From Nemertoderma westbladi (lineage: Eukaryota > Xenacoelomorpha > Nemertodermatida > Nemertodermatidae), in the NCBI GenBank assembly GCA_032718475.1, contig JAUCBJ010000365.1:1-64000 (forward strand): 64,000 nt of DNA, in the 5' to 3' direction. A model generated the notes under the pieces. The model was given only the letters and a program-made list of their open reading frames with translations, was not told the origin of the DNA and ran no database searches. Of this stretch, positions 1-13,966 are shown one piece after another (positions within the stretch are counted from its first letter, which is position 1; every line of letters starts with the position of its first letter). A program made the position numbers and the translations under genes.

Positions 1-3000
1 TAGGGAACCACTAAAGGATAAGGTTCGGAACCCGTACAGCTAGGGAACCACTAAAGGATAAGGTTCGGAACCCGCACAGATATGGAACCACTAAAGGATA
101 AGGTCCGGAACCCGTACAGCTAGGAACCACTAAAGTATAAGGTTCGGAACCCGTACAGCTAGGGATCCACTAAAGGATAAGGTTCGGAACCCGTACAGAT
201 GGGAACCACTAAAGGATAAGGTTCGGATCCCGTACAGATGGGAACCACTAAAGGATAAGGTTCGGAACCCGTACAGCTAGGGATCCACTAAAGGATAAGG
301 TTCGGATCCCGTACAGATGGGAACCACTAAAGGATAAGGTTCGGAACCCGTACAGATGGGAACCACTAAAGGATAAGGTTCGGAACCCGTACAGATGGGA
401 ACCACTAAAGGATAAGGTTCGGAACCCGTACAGCTAGGGATCCACTAAAGGATAAGGTTCGGATCCCGTACAGCTAGGGAACCACTAAAGGATAAGGTTC
501 GGAACCCGTACAGATTGGGAACCACTAAAGGATAAGGTTCGGAACCCGTACAGCTAGGGATCCACTAAAGGATAAGGTTCGGATCCCGTACAGATGGGAA
601 CCACTAAAGGATAAGGTTCGGATCCCGTACAGCTAGGGAACCACTAAAGGATAAGGTTCGGAACCCGTACAGATGGGAACCACTAAAGGATAAGGTTCGG
701 AACCCGTACAGATAGGGAACCACTAAAGGATAAGGTTCGGAACCCGTACAGATAGGGAACCACTAAAGGATAAGGTTCGGAACCCGTACAGATGGGAACC
801 ACTAAAGGATAAGGTTCGGAACCCGTACAGATGGGAACCACTAAAGGATAAGGTTCGGAACCCGTACAGATGGGAACCACTAAAGGATAAGGTTCGGAAC
901 CCGTACAGATAGGGAACCACTAAAGGATAAGGTTCGGAACCCGTACAGATAGGGAACCACTAAAGGATAAGGTTCGGAACCCGTACAGATATGGAACCAC
1001 TAAAGGATAAGGTTCGGAACCCGTACAGATATGGAACCACTAAAGGATAAGGTTCGGAACCCGTACAGATAGGGAACCACTAAAGGATAAGGTTCGGAAC
1101 CCGTACAGATGGGAACCACTAAAGGATAAGGTTCGGAACCCGTACAGATGGGAACCACTAAAGGATAAGGTTCGGAACCCGTACAGATGGGAACCACTAA
1201 AGGATAAGGTTCGGAACCCGTACAGATAGGGAACCACTAAAGGATAAGGTTCGGAACCCGTACAGATAGGGAACCACTAAAGGATAAGGTTCGGAACCCG
1301 TACAGATATGGAACCACTAAAGGATAAGGTTCGGAACCCGTACAGATATGGAACCACTAAAGGATAAGGTTCGGAACCCGTACAGATGGGAACCACTAAA
1401 GGATAAGGTTCGGAACCCGTACAGATGGGAACCACTAAAGGATAAGGTTCGGAACCCGTACAGATGGGAACCACTAAAGGATAAGGTTCGGAACCCGTAC
1501 AGATAGGGAACCACTAAAGGATAAGGTTCGGAACCCGTACAGATAGGGAACCACTAAAGGATAAGGTTCGGAACCCGTACAGCTAGGGATCCACTAAAGG
1601 ATAAGGTTCGGATCCCGTACAGATGGGAACCACTAAAGGATAAGGTTCGGATCCCGTACAGCTAGGGAACCACTAAAGGATAAGGTTCGGAACCCGTACA
1701 GATATGGAACCACTAAAGGATAAGGTTCGGAACCCGTACAGATAGGGAACCACTAAAGGATAAGGTTCGGAACCCGTACAGATATGGAACCACTAAAGGA
1801 TAAGGTTCGGAACCCGTACAGATAGGGAACCACTAAAGGATAAGGTTCGGAACCCGTACAGATAGGGAACCACTAAAGGATAAGGTTCGGAACCCGTACA
1901 GATAGGGAACCACTAAAGGATAAGGTTCGGAACCCGTACAGATATGGAACCACTAAAGGATAAGGTCCGGAACCCGTACAGATGGGAACCACTAAAGGAT
2001 AAGGTTCGGAACCCGTACAGCTAGGGATCCACTAAAGGATAAGGTTCGGAACCCGTACAGATGGGAACCACTAAAGGATAAGGTTCGGAAACCGTACAGA
2101 TATGGAACCACTAAAGGATAAGGTCCGGAACCCGTACAGATAGGGAACCACTAAAGGATAAGGTTCGGAACCCGTACAGGAACCCGTACAGATAGGGAAC
2201 CACTAAAGGATAAGGTTCGGAACCCGTACAAATAGGAACCACTAAAGGATAAGGTTCGGATCCCGTACAGATAGGAACCACTAAAGGATAAGGTTCGGAA
2301 CCCGTACAGATAGGGATCCACTAAAGGATAAGGTTCGGAACCCGTACAGATAGGGAACCACTAAAGGATAAGGTTCGGAAACCGTACAGATAGGGAACCA
2401 CTAAAGGATAAGGTTCGGAACCCGTACAGATAGGGAACCACTACAGGATAAGGTTCGGAACCCGTACAGATAGGGATCCACTAAAGGATAAGGTTCGGAA
2501 CCCGTACAGCTAGGGATCCACTAAAGGATAAGGTTCGGATCCCGTACAGATGGGAACCACTAAAGGATAAGGTTCGGAACCCGTACAGATAGGGAACCAC
2601 TAAAGGATAAGGTTCGGAACCCGTACAGCTAGGGAACCACTAAAGGATAAGGTTCAGATCCCGTACAGATGGGAACCACTAAAGGATAAGGTTCGGAACC
2701 CGTACAGATGGGAACCACTAAAGGATAAGGTTCGGAACCCGTACAGATGGGAACCACTAAAGGATAAGGTTTGGAACCCGTACAGATGGGAACCACTAAA
2801 GGATAAGGTTCGGAACCCGTACAGATAGGGATCCACTAAAGGATAAGGTTCGGAACCCGTACAGCTAGGGATCCACTAAAGGATAAGGTTCGGATCCCGT
2901 ACAGATGGGAACCACTAAAGGATAAGGTTCGGAACCCGTACAGCTAGGGAACCACTAAAGGATAAGGGTCGGAACCCGTACAGATAGGGAACCACTAAAG

Positions 3001-6000
3001 GATAAGGGTCGGAACCCGTACAGATAGGGAACCACTAAAGGATAAGGTTCGGAACCCGTACAGATAGGGATCCACTAAAGGATAAGGTTCGGAACCCGTA
3101 CAGATAGGGAACCACTAAAGGATAAGGTTCGGAACCCGTACAGATGGGAACCACTAAAGGATAAGGTTCGGATCCCGTACAGATAGGGAACCACTAAAGG
3201 ATAAGGTTCGGAACCCGTACAGATAGGGAACCACTAAAGGATAAGGTTCGGAACCCGTACAGATAGGGAACCACTAAAGGATAAGGTTCGGAACCCGTAC
3301 AGATAGGGAACCACTAAAGGATAAGGTTCGGAACCCGTACAGATAGGAACCACTAAAGGATAAGGTTCGGAACCCGTACAGCTAGGGAACCACTAAAGGA
3401 TAAGGTTCGGATCCCGTACAGATAGGGATCCACTAAAGGATAAGGTTCGGAACCCGTACAGATAGGGAACCACTAAAGGATAAGGTTCGGAACCCGTACA
3501 GATAGGGAACCACTAAAGGATAAGGTTCGGAACCCGTACAGATAGGAACCACTAAAGGATAAGGTTCGGAACCCGTACAGATAGGGAACCACTAAAGGAT
3601 AAGGTTCGGATCCCGTACAGCTAGGGAACCACTAAAGGATAAGGTTCGGAACCCGTACAGCTAGGGAACCACTAAAGGATAAGGGTCGGAACCCGTACAG
3701 ATAGGGAACCACTAAAGGATAAGGTTCGGAACCCGTACAGCTAGGGATCCACTAAAGGATAAGGTTCGGAACCCGTACAGCTAGGGAACCACTAAAGGAT
3801 AAGGGTCGGAACCCGTACAGATAGGGAACCACTAAAGGATAAGGTTCGGAACCCGTACAGCTAGGGAACCACTAAAGGATAAGGTTCGGATCTCGTACAG
3901 ATATGGAACCACTAAAGGATAAGGTTCGGATCCCGTACAGATAGGGATCCACTAAAGGATAAGGTTCGGAACCCGTACAGGAACCCGTACAGATAGGGAA
4001 CCACTAAAGGATAAGGTTCGGAACCCGTACAGCTAGGGAACCACTAAAGGATAAGGTTCGGAACCCGTACAGATAGGGAACCACTAAAGGATAAGGTTCG
4101 GAACCCGTACAGCTAGGGAACCACTAAAGGATAAGGTTCGGATCCCGTACAGATATGGAACCACTAAAGGATAAGGTTCGGATCCCGTACAGATAGGGAT
4201 CCACTAAAGGATAAGGTTCGGAACCCGTACAGATATGGAACCACTAAAGGATAAGGTTCGGAACCCGTACAGATAGGGAACCACTAAAGGATAAGGTTCG
4301 GAACCCGTACAGATAGGGAACCACTAAAGGATAAGGTTCGGAACCCGTACAGATAGGGAACCACTAAAGGATAAGGTTCGGAACCCGTACAGATGGGAAC
4401 CACTAAAGGATAAGGTTCGGAACCCGTACAGATGGGAACCACTAAAGGATAAGGTTCGGAACCCGTACAGATGGGAACCACTAAAGGATAAGGTTCGGAA
4501 CCCGTACAGCTAGGGAACCACTAAAGGATAAGGTTCGGAACCCGTACAGATGGGAACCACTAAAGGATAAGGTTCGGAACCCGTACAGATGGGAACCACT
4601 AAAGGATAAGGTTCGGAACCCGTACAGATGGGAACCACTAAAGGATAAGGTTCGGAACCCGTACAGATTGGGAACCACTAAAGGATAAGGTTCGGAACCC
4701 GTACAGATATGGAACCACTAAAGGATAAGGTTCGGAACCCGTACAGATGGGAACCACTAAAGGATAAGGTTCGGAACCCGTACAGATAGGGAACCACTAA
4801 AGGATAAGGTTCGGAACCCGTACAGATAGGGATCCACTAAAGGATAAGGTTCGGAACCCGTACAGGAACCCGTACAGATAGGGAACCACTAAAGGATAAG
4901 GGTCGGATCCCGTACAGATAGGGAACCACTAAAGGATAAGGTTCGGAACCCGTACAGCTAGGGATCCACTGAAGGATAAGGTTCGGATCCCGTACAGATG
5001 GGAACCACTAAAGGATAAGGTTCGGAACCCGTACAGATAGGGAACCACTAAAGGATAAGGTTCGGAACCCGTACAGCTAGGGATCCACTAAAGGATAAGG
5101 TTCGGATCCCGTACAGATGGGAACCACTAAAGGATAAGGTTCGGAACCCGTACAGATGGGAACCACTAAAGGATAAGGTTCGGAACCCGTACAGATAGGG
5201 AACCACTAAAGGATAAGGTTCGGAACCCGTACAGATGGGAACCACTAAAGGATAAGGTTCGGAACCCGTACAGCTAGGGATCCACTAAAGGATAAGGTTC
5301 GGAACCCGTACAGATGGGAACCACTAAAGGATAAGGTTCGGAACCCGTACAGATGGGAACCACTAAAGGATAAGGTTCGGAACCCGTACAGATAGGGAAC
5401 CACTAAAGGATAAGGGTCGGAACCCGTACAGATAGGGAACCACTAAAGGATAAGGTTCGGAACCCGTACAGATAGGGAACCACTAAAGGATAAGGGTCGG
5501 ATCCCGTACAGATAGGGAACCACTAAAGGATAAGGTTCGGAACCCGTACAGCTAGGGATCCACTAAAGGATAAGGTTCGGATCCCGTACAGATGGGAACC
5601 ACTAAAGGATAAGGTTCGGAACCCGTACAGATAGGGATCCACTAAAGGATAAGGTTCGGAACCCGTACAGATAGGGAACCACTAAAGGATAAGGTTCGGA
5701 ACCCGTACAGATAGGGAACCACTAAAGGATAAGGTTCGGAACCCGTACAGCTAGGGATCCACTAAAGGATAAGGTTCGGATCCCGTACAGATGGGAACCA
5801 CTAAAGGATAAGGTTCGGAACCCGTACAGATGGGAACCACTAAAGGATAAGGTTCGGAACCCGTACAGATGGGATCCACTAAAGGATAAGGTTCGGAACC
5901 CGTACAGGAACCCGTACAGATAGGGAACCACTAAAGGATAAGGGTCGGGACCCGTACAGATAGGGATCCACTAAAGGATAAGGTTCGGAACCCGTACAGG

Positions 6001-8068
6001 AACCCGTACAGATAGGGAACCACTAAAGGATAAGGGTCGGATCCCGTACAGATAGGAACCACTAAAGGATAAGGTTCGGAACCCGTACAGCTAGGGATCC
6101 ACTAAAGGATAAGGTTCGGATCCCGTACAGATGGGAACCACTAAAGGATAAGGTTCGGAACCCGTACAGATAGGGATCCACTAAAGGATAAGGTTCGGAA
6201 CCCGTACAGCTAGGGATCCACTAAAGGATAAGGTTCGGATCCCGTACAGATGGGAACCACTAAAGGATAAGGTTCGGAACCCGTACAGATAGGGAACCAC
6301 TAAAGGATAAGGTTCGGAACCTGTACAGCTAGGGATCCACTAAAGGATAAGGTTCGGAACCCGTACAGCTAGGGAACCACTAAAGGATAAGGTTCGGATC
6401 CCGTACAGATAGGGAACCACTAAAGGATAAGGTTCGGAACCCGTACAGCTAGGGATCCACTAAAGGATAAGGTTCGGAAACCGTAAAGATGGGAACCACT
6501 AAAGGATAAGGTTCGGATCCCGTACAGATGGGAACCACTAAAGGATAAGGTTCGGAACCCGTACAGATAGGGAACCACTAAAGGATAAGGTTCGGAACCC
6601 GTACAGATGGGAACCACTAAAGGATAAGGTTCGGAACCCGTACAGATATGGAACCACTAAAGGATAAGGTTCGGAACCCGTACAGATGGGAACCACTAAA
6701 GGATAAGGTTCGGAACCCGTACAGATAGGGAACCACTAAAGGATAAGGTTCGGATCTCGTACAGATAGGGAACCACTAAAGGATAAGGTTCGGAACCCGT
6801 ACAGATAGGGAACCACTAAAGGATAAGGTTCGGATCTCGTACAGATAGGGAACCACTAAAGGATAAGGTTCGGAACCCGTACAGATATGGAACCACTAAA
6901 GGATAAGGTTCGGAACCCGTACAGATATGGAACCACTAAAGGATAAGGTTCGGAACCCGTACAGATATGGAACCACTAAAGGATAAGGTTCGGAACCCGT
7001 ACAGATAGGGAACCACTAAAGGATAAGGTTCGGAACCCGTACAGATAGGGAACCACTAAAGGATAAGGTTCGGAACCCGTACAGATGGGAACCACTAAAG
7101 GATAAGGTTCGGAACCCGTACAGATATGGAACCACTAAAGGATAAGGTTCGGAACCCGTACAGATGGGAACCACTAAAGGATAAGGTTCGGAACCCGTAC
7201 AGATAGGGAACCACTAAAGGATAAGGTTCGGATCTCGTACAGATAGGGAACCACTAAAGGATAAGGTTCGGAACCCGTACAGATAGGGAACCACTAAAGG
7301 ATAAGGTTCGGATCTCGTACAGATAGGGAACCACTAAAGGATAAGGTTCGGAACCCGTACAGATATGGAACCACTAAAGGATAAGGTTCGGAACCCGTAC
7401 AGATATGGAACCACTAAAGGATAAGGTTCGGAACCCGTACAGATATGGAACCACTAAAGGATAAGGTTCGGAACCCGTACAGATAGGGAACCACTAAAGG
7501 ATAAGGTTCGGAACCCGTACAGATAGGGAACCACTAAAGGATAAGGTTCGGAACCCGTACAGATAGGGAACCACTAAAGGATAAGGTTCGGAACCCGTAC
7601 AGATAGGGAACCACTAAAGGATAAGGTTCGGAACCCGTACAGATAGGGAACCACTAAAGGATAAGGTTCGGAACCCGTACAGATAGGGAACCACTAAAGG
7701 ATAAGGTTCGGATCCCGTACAGATGGGAACCACTAAAGGATAAGGTTCGGAACCCGTACAGATAGGGAACCACTAAAGGATAAGGTTCGGAACCCGTACA
7801 GATAGGATCCACTAAAGGATAAGGTTCGGATCTCGTACAGATATGGAACCACTAAAGGATAAGGTTCGGAACCCGTACAGATAGGGAACCACTAAAGGAT
7901 AAGGTTCGGAACCCGTACAGATAGGGAACCACTAAAGGATAAGGTTCGGAACCCGTACAGATGGGAACCACTAAAGGATAAGGTTCGGAACCCGTACAGA
8001 TAGGAACAACTAAAGGATAAGGTTCGGATCTCGTACAGATATGGAACCACAAGGTTCGGACTTCGTAC
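1..8068. repeat. 39/40-bp satellite array, about 200 units, open at left edge
   Basis: Head-to-tail units of 40 bp (39 bp when the linker reads cagatggg rather than cagatAggg or cagctAggg) fill the first 8 kb. The core reads GGAACCACTAAAGGATAAGG followed by TTCGGAACCCGTACAG. Each unit contains the short palindrome GGTTCGGAACC. Common variants change GGAACC to GGATCC, alter the linker, or duplicate cccgtacaggaa (near 2180, 3980, 4860, 5905 and 6000). Higher-order periods are visible: blocks repeat at 277 bp (near 1000 and 1277) and at 478 bp (the gatctcgtac variants at 6753/6833 and 7231/7311). The array decays at about 8040-8068. No gene is supported; frames of 60-77 codons here arise only where 39-bp units follow one another. 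Confidence 0.97.
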
Positions 8069-8881
8069 ACAATTGTTAGTTCCACCTGAATTCGTCAGTT
8101 TAAAGTAAATGACACTTCATATACCGGACGCCATACATAAAAAGACTAGACATAACTTTAGAGAAATGACATTCAGCTAATTGTAATTTCACTTTTTTGA
8201 ATTGGAAACTCCATGAATTTCTGGTTTAGAATAATCTAATTGGAATAATATAAAAAATAATTTGTTGGATTACCTTTTGAATCAAGGAAGGAGAAAAGCG
8301 TAATATAAGAATTATAATGCGTATTACAAGTGAAATAAATTATCTTTTTTAATTTCCACCCTCTCGAACTATAATACGAGCCGCCGAGCCGTCAGTCGGT
8401 GGGATTAAATATGTATTTTTTCGTGTAATAAGTAATTGTATTTTTAATCTCATGTTTATAATTTATGCTTCATTAATTTACCACAATTTATTGAGCAACC
8501 TACACAATTAATTATTGAATCATTGTAATTCATAAATTAGTCATTGTGTATTTTGTGTAAAATTATGAACTATTATAATTAACAAATGAGACAATCTGGG
8601 TGATCGCATACGATGTCACTTTGTGATACTGAACATTTTCATTGGCCATCCCATATTTTATAAAGTGTTACTGATGCTTGCAAATAGAAACACAACTGAA
8701 AGATGAGATTATTATCGCTAGAAAACGAATGCCGTATGCAATAGCAGTCATGGACAATATCGAGTAGATCAGTCTGTGCATGGCATTGTTCTATGGCAGC
8801 CGCCTCGTGAGAGGAAAAGCGAGCCATTGCGAACTGTCTGGAGGTGTTGTGTGGATGGGCCGGTGTAACCGGTTGTAACAT
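8069..8881. other. AT-rich flank with no gene seen
   Basis: Sequence between the satellite and the next inverted-repeat element. A minus-strand frame of 80 codons (8639-8881) has no recognisable domain, no start context and no paralogous copy elsewhere in the window, so I do not call it. I see nothing else here. Confidence 0.5.
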
Positions 8882-10480
8882 AATTGACTCCCCAGTAGTC
8901 TCAGCCTAGGCTGAGAACACTCGCCTTAGGCTGATATAACTCCGTACTCCCCTCTCGATAACTCTCCTCTAGTTGCAAAAAATTGTTTAGTTTATTCTAA
9001 CTTATACATTTTTTATTTATTATTTTTATTTTTATAAAAATAATTTTATGTTTATTTTTTATTCACTTATACATTCACGTTCGTTTTACCATATACATAT
9101 ACAGGCAGCATAATAAAGCATAATACTTTTTGGAAGTGATTTTTTATGCCTGTTCATTTGACTTTATTTGTCCGCAATTCTTTATGAATTTTGCATAATA
9201 CTTTTGTTGTCCGCAGAATGACTTTTTATGCATGCATTATTTTCTTCAATTAAGAGAATGGAGCAGGTTACATAGATTGTCTTTTTTAACCAAAACAATA
9301 AACGATAAAATTACCAATTGAGGAAAAGTGTCAGGTTACAGAGGCGGGCTTTTCTAACCAAACACTAGAAAGCCCGGGGGAACAATCCTAGCCAAGAGAA
9401 TTTCAAATGAACTATGTCAGTCAGCAGTAAGTAAATTTTCAGCTGGATCAGGTTGCTTCTAGCGTCTTTTTGTCAATTCCAAGAAGACCAAAATCATGAT
9501 AGTCAACGTAGACACAGACAGCCCTCATGCAATGTCTATGATCGTAAGGGCATAAGCTTTGTCCTATGTCGTATTATCAGTCTGGTAGTACACACTGCAG
9601 TATAGGTCAGTGCACACTGCACGGGCTACTGCATTGATGTACACGTACATGTTATTGTGTATATTGCATTTTATGTCATGTTAGCTGATTGAATTATAAG
9701 CACAGGGTCGTTCAAATGTTAGGTTCATAAAGACATGTAGGGACTGGTATTACTAAGCAAAGCTGTTCAATGGGGACCGAACCAACACACGACGTTTGTC
9801 TATGGAGGGTCTTCTTATAGCCAGCTTGCTGTCTTTTCTAGTTAATTAATAGGGCTGCTGCCTTTGATGTATTCTAATGGGTCATAATACTTCTAAAGCC
9901 AACTCTCTATGTATTCCTTTGCCACAGCTGTCACTGAATGTCTAAATACATATAATTTCGCGACAAAATAATGCCAAAAAACGTAATATATCGAATACCA
10001 CACATAGAATCGATCTGAAATTTTTTAACGCGATTATGAATCCCCAAAGCAATGTACTTGAAAATTTTCATAAAAAACGCCAGGTAGGAAGGGATTATTA
10101 TCAGTGAGTGAGTCAGTCAGTCAGTGTTATATGACCTGAGATTTTTACAGTAAGTATCCCGCTGTCGCGTCGAGCAGGCTCCTAATTACAAAAAAGAGCA
10201 GGTAACATACCAATTGAGGAAAAGGAGCTTTTCTAACCAAAACAATCAACAGTTACAATACAAAATGAGAAAAAAGAGCAGGTAACAGAAACGGGCTTTT
10301 CTATTTACATTATTTAATATAATTATTATTATTTAACATTGAGAAAGGCTGCATCAGGATTTAACTTAATGAGCACAAATGTAATAAATGATTATTTGTA
10401 GCGTTTTTCGCAATTAGGGGAGTCATCTCAACCTAAGGGGAGTGTTCTCAGCCTAGGCTGAGATAACTGGGGAGTTAATT
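8882..10480. mobile_element. Non-autonomous terminal-inverted-repeat element, about 1.6 kb
   Basis: The ends are imperfect inverted repeats. The left end reads ACTCCCCAGTAGTCTCAGCC and the right end, reversed, reads ACTCCCCAGTTATCTCAGCC. Both contain the palindrome TCTCAGCCTAGGCTGAGA followed by ACACTC. Similarity continues inward about 80-100 bp, with a short extra block on the left side near 8935-8965. No transposase is visible inside. The interior holds other repeat debris: a small LINE fragment (9438-9560), a dispersed motif around CTAACCAAAACAATAAAC (9270-9375, 10195-10310) and a CAGT-rich stretch near 10110. A target-site duplication is not clear. Confidence 0.7.
9438..9560 (+). pseudogene. 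Small fragment of LINE reverse transcriptase
   Basis: Conceptual translation gives LFVNSKKTKIMIVNVD after a frame break from LDQVASSV. This matches the segment following the catalytic FADD motif in the larger LINE fragment at 60874-62053, which reads HAASSVGLFINSRKTKILTV. Only about 40 codons are recognisable, with at least one frameshift, so it is dead debris within the 8882-10480 element. Confidence 0.6.
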
Positions 10481-10695
10481 TCAAGAGGGAGTTATCTCAG
10501 CCTTGTACACCTGTCGGCAATGCATCCTAGTAGTGTGGGCCGATATTGTAGAGGCCTGTATGTAATGTGCAGCAGACGGAATATTGCCTTTAGCTTATAT
10601 TGTGTACCGTTTAGGTGGTACTATAATATGTACGTACAACCCTATCACCATAAATGTAACAAACAAAGTGAAGCATTCTGAGCTAATTTCTATGG

Positions 10696-13600
10696 TTACA
10701 GTTCCATGGCAGTTGCTGAACCGGAAGTAAGAACGGTTGCTTCGGGAAGGATGTCGGACATGTTGGGTTTACAGGAACAGCTTTCAGCCACGGTAAATAG
10801 AGTAGAATCAGTGTATTCTCCGCAAGTAGACATATGGCAGGCTCGGACACTAGCTATATAAGAAGAGCTGTTGGGAAGGTCACTGACAATAGCCTCCGGA
10901 GTGGAGACACTCCAACCATATTGAAAGGAAGAACTTTCGTCTTTGATGAGTAGTTGGTAGGTATTTGGGAGGTCGCCGTTATGTCCAGGTACCCAGCTCA
11001 CCTAGAAGGGGGTGATAATAATAATACTATCTTATTATCTAAACTACATGGACCATTAGTTAGGACGGTATAATCTTCATATTGCATGCAGTGGGATTTT
11101 GATTTCAAGTCTCAAAAGTATTTCTAAAACTAGGGTTCGAAAATGATGCAAAAGTAGCTAGATTTCGAAAATGTATTTTTATTTTTAAAGCCCGTTTTAA
11201 CTATTCGTAGCCAAAATATTATTTATTAAATGTCATAGTAGTTCACATTTTCTACTAAGTTAAGTTTCAGGGATATAACGAAAAGTGGTTGGGGCGGGTT
11301 AGCATACCTTGATATTTCCATCTGCAAGAGCTATCGCCGACACAGATTTAGGTGGATCCGGTGCGAAATGACGCCAACAGTACCCACAAGAAGCACGGCA
11401 TATTTGTACCATATAAGTGGGATTATTTTTGCATTCGCCGCTATCTTTCCAGTGTCCACACATAGTATTGTCATCCGTACACGATTCTCCTAAAGACTTT
11501 ACATTGACTGACTCCAAATGGAAATCATTCAATGTACAGGATATGTGCTCGCCATTCTTGCAAAGTCCTTTAACCCACTAAAATATGGAAATATGAGTAA
11601 AATGTAATTGCTTATTATTCAACAATTAATTGCGCTGCCGATTAAACAATTAAACATTAACTATTAAGTAACTGTGGGTTGTAATGGAAGTTTAGTAAGA
11701 ATTTGTGTCATGAGGTCGTCAACAGAAAGTCCTAAGAAGACTTTACTCTCTTCTGCAGAGGGGTCCATTGATAGTCGATGCCAGTAGTGTGGCACTTGAT
11801 CTTGGTTCCCCATCTTCTTCCGATGGACATTAATGTCACACCTTTACTTGTTATACTTACAGTTAGTTATATCAAGAACTAGACTTGGTATTTAATTGAT
11901 ATACTTACTGTGATATCCGGGTCTTCTTTACTTGAAAGTGGTATGATTTCATTTTGACATGGGAAGATTCTCTCAGTTAGATCGTAGGCCGCTCTATCAT
12001 AACTTTTTAACTCATTTCGAGTGTTAACGAAATTTTTAATACCATCACAACTTCCATCAGCATTGCTGGATTCCACGGATTGACTGAAGTAGTACATCAT
12101 ATTCTCTGCCATCCACTCGTTTTTGTCTGTACTGCCTGAAATATTTTGAGAATCGTTCAATCCTTCCGAATTTATCTTTAAGCGGATATTTGTACTCTAC
12201 TCTGCGCCGTTTTCTAGGCGTCTAATATCCCCATGCCATACACCTAGCACATAGGATATGCTATTACGTACTACACTTACTCAGGTAGGTGTTTTTTTAT
12301 TATATATCTTACTGTAGCAGTTTTTCCACAGTCTCCTCGACGATTTATATTTCTTTCTGATATCTCTATAAAGGGTACGATCGCCTCCCTTGACGCCGAT
12401 AAGATGAATCCCATGGCCCAGTTCATGGAGGAAGATGTTGTTACCATAGTAATAATCTTCGGTGTAAGGATAATACAGAAGGTTCTCCTCAGCACCGGAA
12501 CACAGCGGTTCCATCTGCGTTCCTCCCAAACCTGTAAATTGACTCTTTTTTTGAAGATGGTTGGTTGTTTCTCATATGTGATATAATATCACCAATTACA
12601 TTGGATTCAACCCACAGAAGCCAATAGCAGTTAGGTCACATAAATTTATGTGGGGCACTGAGGGAAAGTAAACATTTATGACGTTCGCAATTCGCATTAA
12701 TACGATAAATCGTCTCTGACACATGTGAGATTTGTCAATTATAACGAACTAAAATATATAATACTGTACTTAACCTCTAACACCACTATCAGCTCTGTTA
12801 CGATGTTCAGGCATATCATTAGAGGCTTCATCTTTAGACATAATAGCCACTCTCGCCTGAGAGTTATACATTGCGTTTCTGATATCTTGTCTGGAAACAA
12901 TAAATTATCAATTAGCAACAAACTAGTGAAGCAATTAGTTAAAGTGGACAAAACTCCAAAGAAATCTAGCAGATTCACAATTCCTATCTAACCATAAGAA
13001 CAAAGTAACAAACCCAACCTACTTATATAAAATCAGGGACCAGGAAATGATGTAACAAGTATAACCTACCTTAATCTAACATCATAAACCAAGTAATGTA
13101 ACAAGTATAACCTACCTATCTAACATCATGAACCAAGTAATGTAACAAGTATAACCTACCTATCTAACATCATGAACCAAGTAATGTAACAAGTATAACC
13201 TACCTATCTAAAATCATGAACCAAGTAATGTAACAAATATAACCTACCTATCTAACATCATGAACCAAGTAATGTAACAGGTATAACCTACCTATCTAAC
13301 ATCATGAACCAAGTAATGTAACAAATATAACCTACCTATCTAACATCATGAACCAAGTAATGTAACAGGTATAACCTACCTATCTAACATCATGAACCAA
13401 GTAATGTAACAAGTATAACCTACCTATCTAACATCATGAACCAAGTAATGTAACAAGTATAACCTACCTATCTAAATCATGAACCAAGTAATGTAACAAT
13501 ATAGGCTTTCCGAAGTGCCTCATCCGGAACATTTTCCGAACTGAGTATCGGAATTCCATAGGCGTGAAGGTATTTCTTATAAAAAGGATCCAAATTCATT

Positions 13601-13966
13601 TCCGCAACAACCGCGTTGGGTGGTGGAGAAACATGACGGCAGTTGACATTCCTCCAGGCATCGCCCCTAATGTAATGGGTATTATATTAATAATAACATT
13701 ACGTGAAATGTTAAAAATATCCCCGATAAACTATACATATATCCAAACAGATGGGGGGGGGGGGGGGGGGGGGGTGGGTTGACTTTCGACGCAATAAAAA
13801 TTCATCCCTCTCCGGGAAATTAAGTAATGATTACTCCCAAATTAAAAATTGTGACTGTGTTCTATTGAGTTTCGTTATAAGTATTGTTATTATAACGTGC
13901 CACTGTAACCTGCTCCTTTCTCTAAATTGAGAAATATTAATTCGCTGAGATGGGATTTACGTTCAG

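Noticed and set aside
683-8085. Minus-strand 60-77-codon frames with repeated MVPICTGSEPYPLV or LYGFRTLSFSGS
   Set aside because: They exist only where consecutive 39-bp units keep frame and end when a 40-bp unit appears. Nothing suggests translation.
8639-8881. 80-codon minus-strand ORF as a gene
   Set aside because: No domain, no splice or promoter context and no paralogue in the window.
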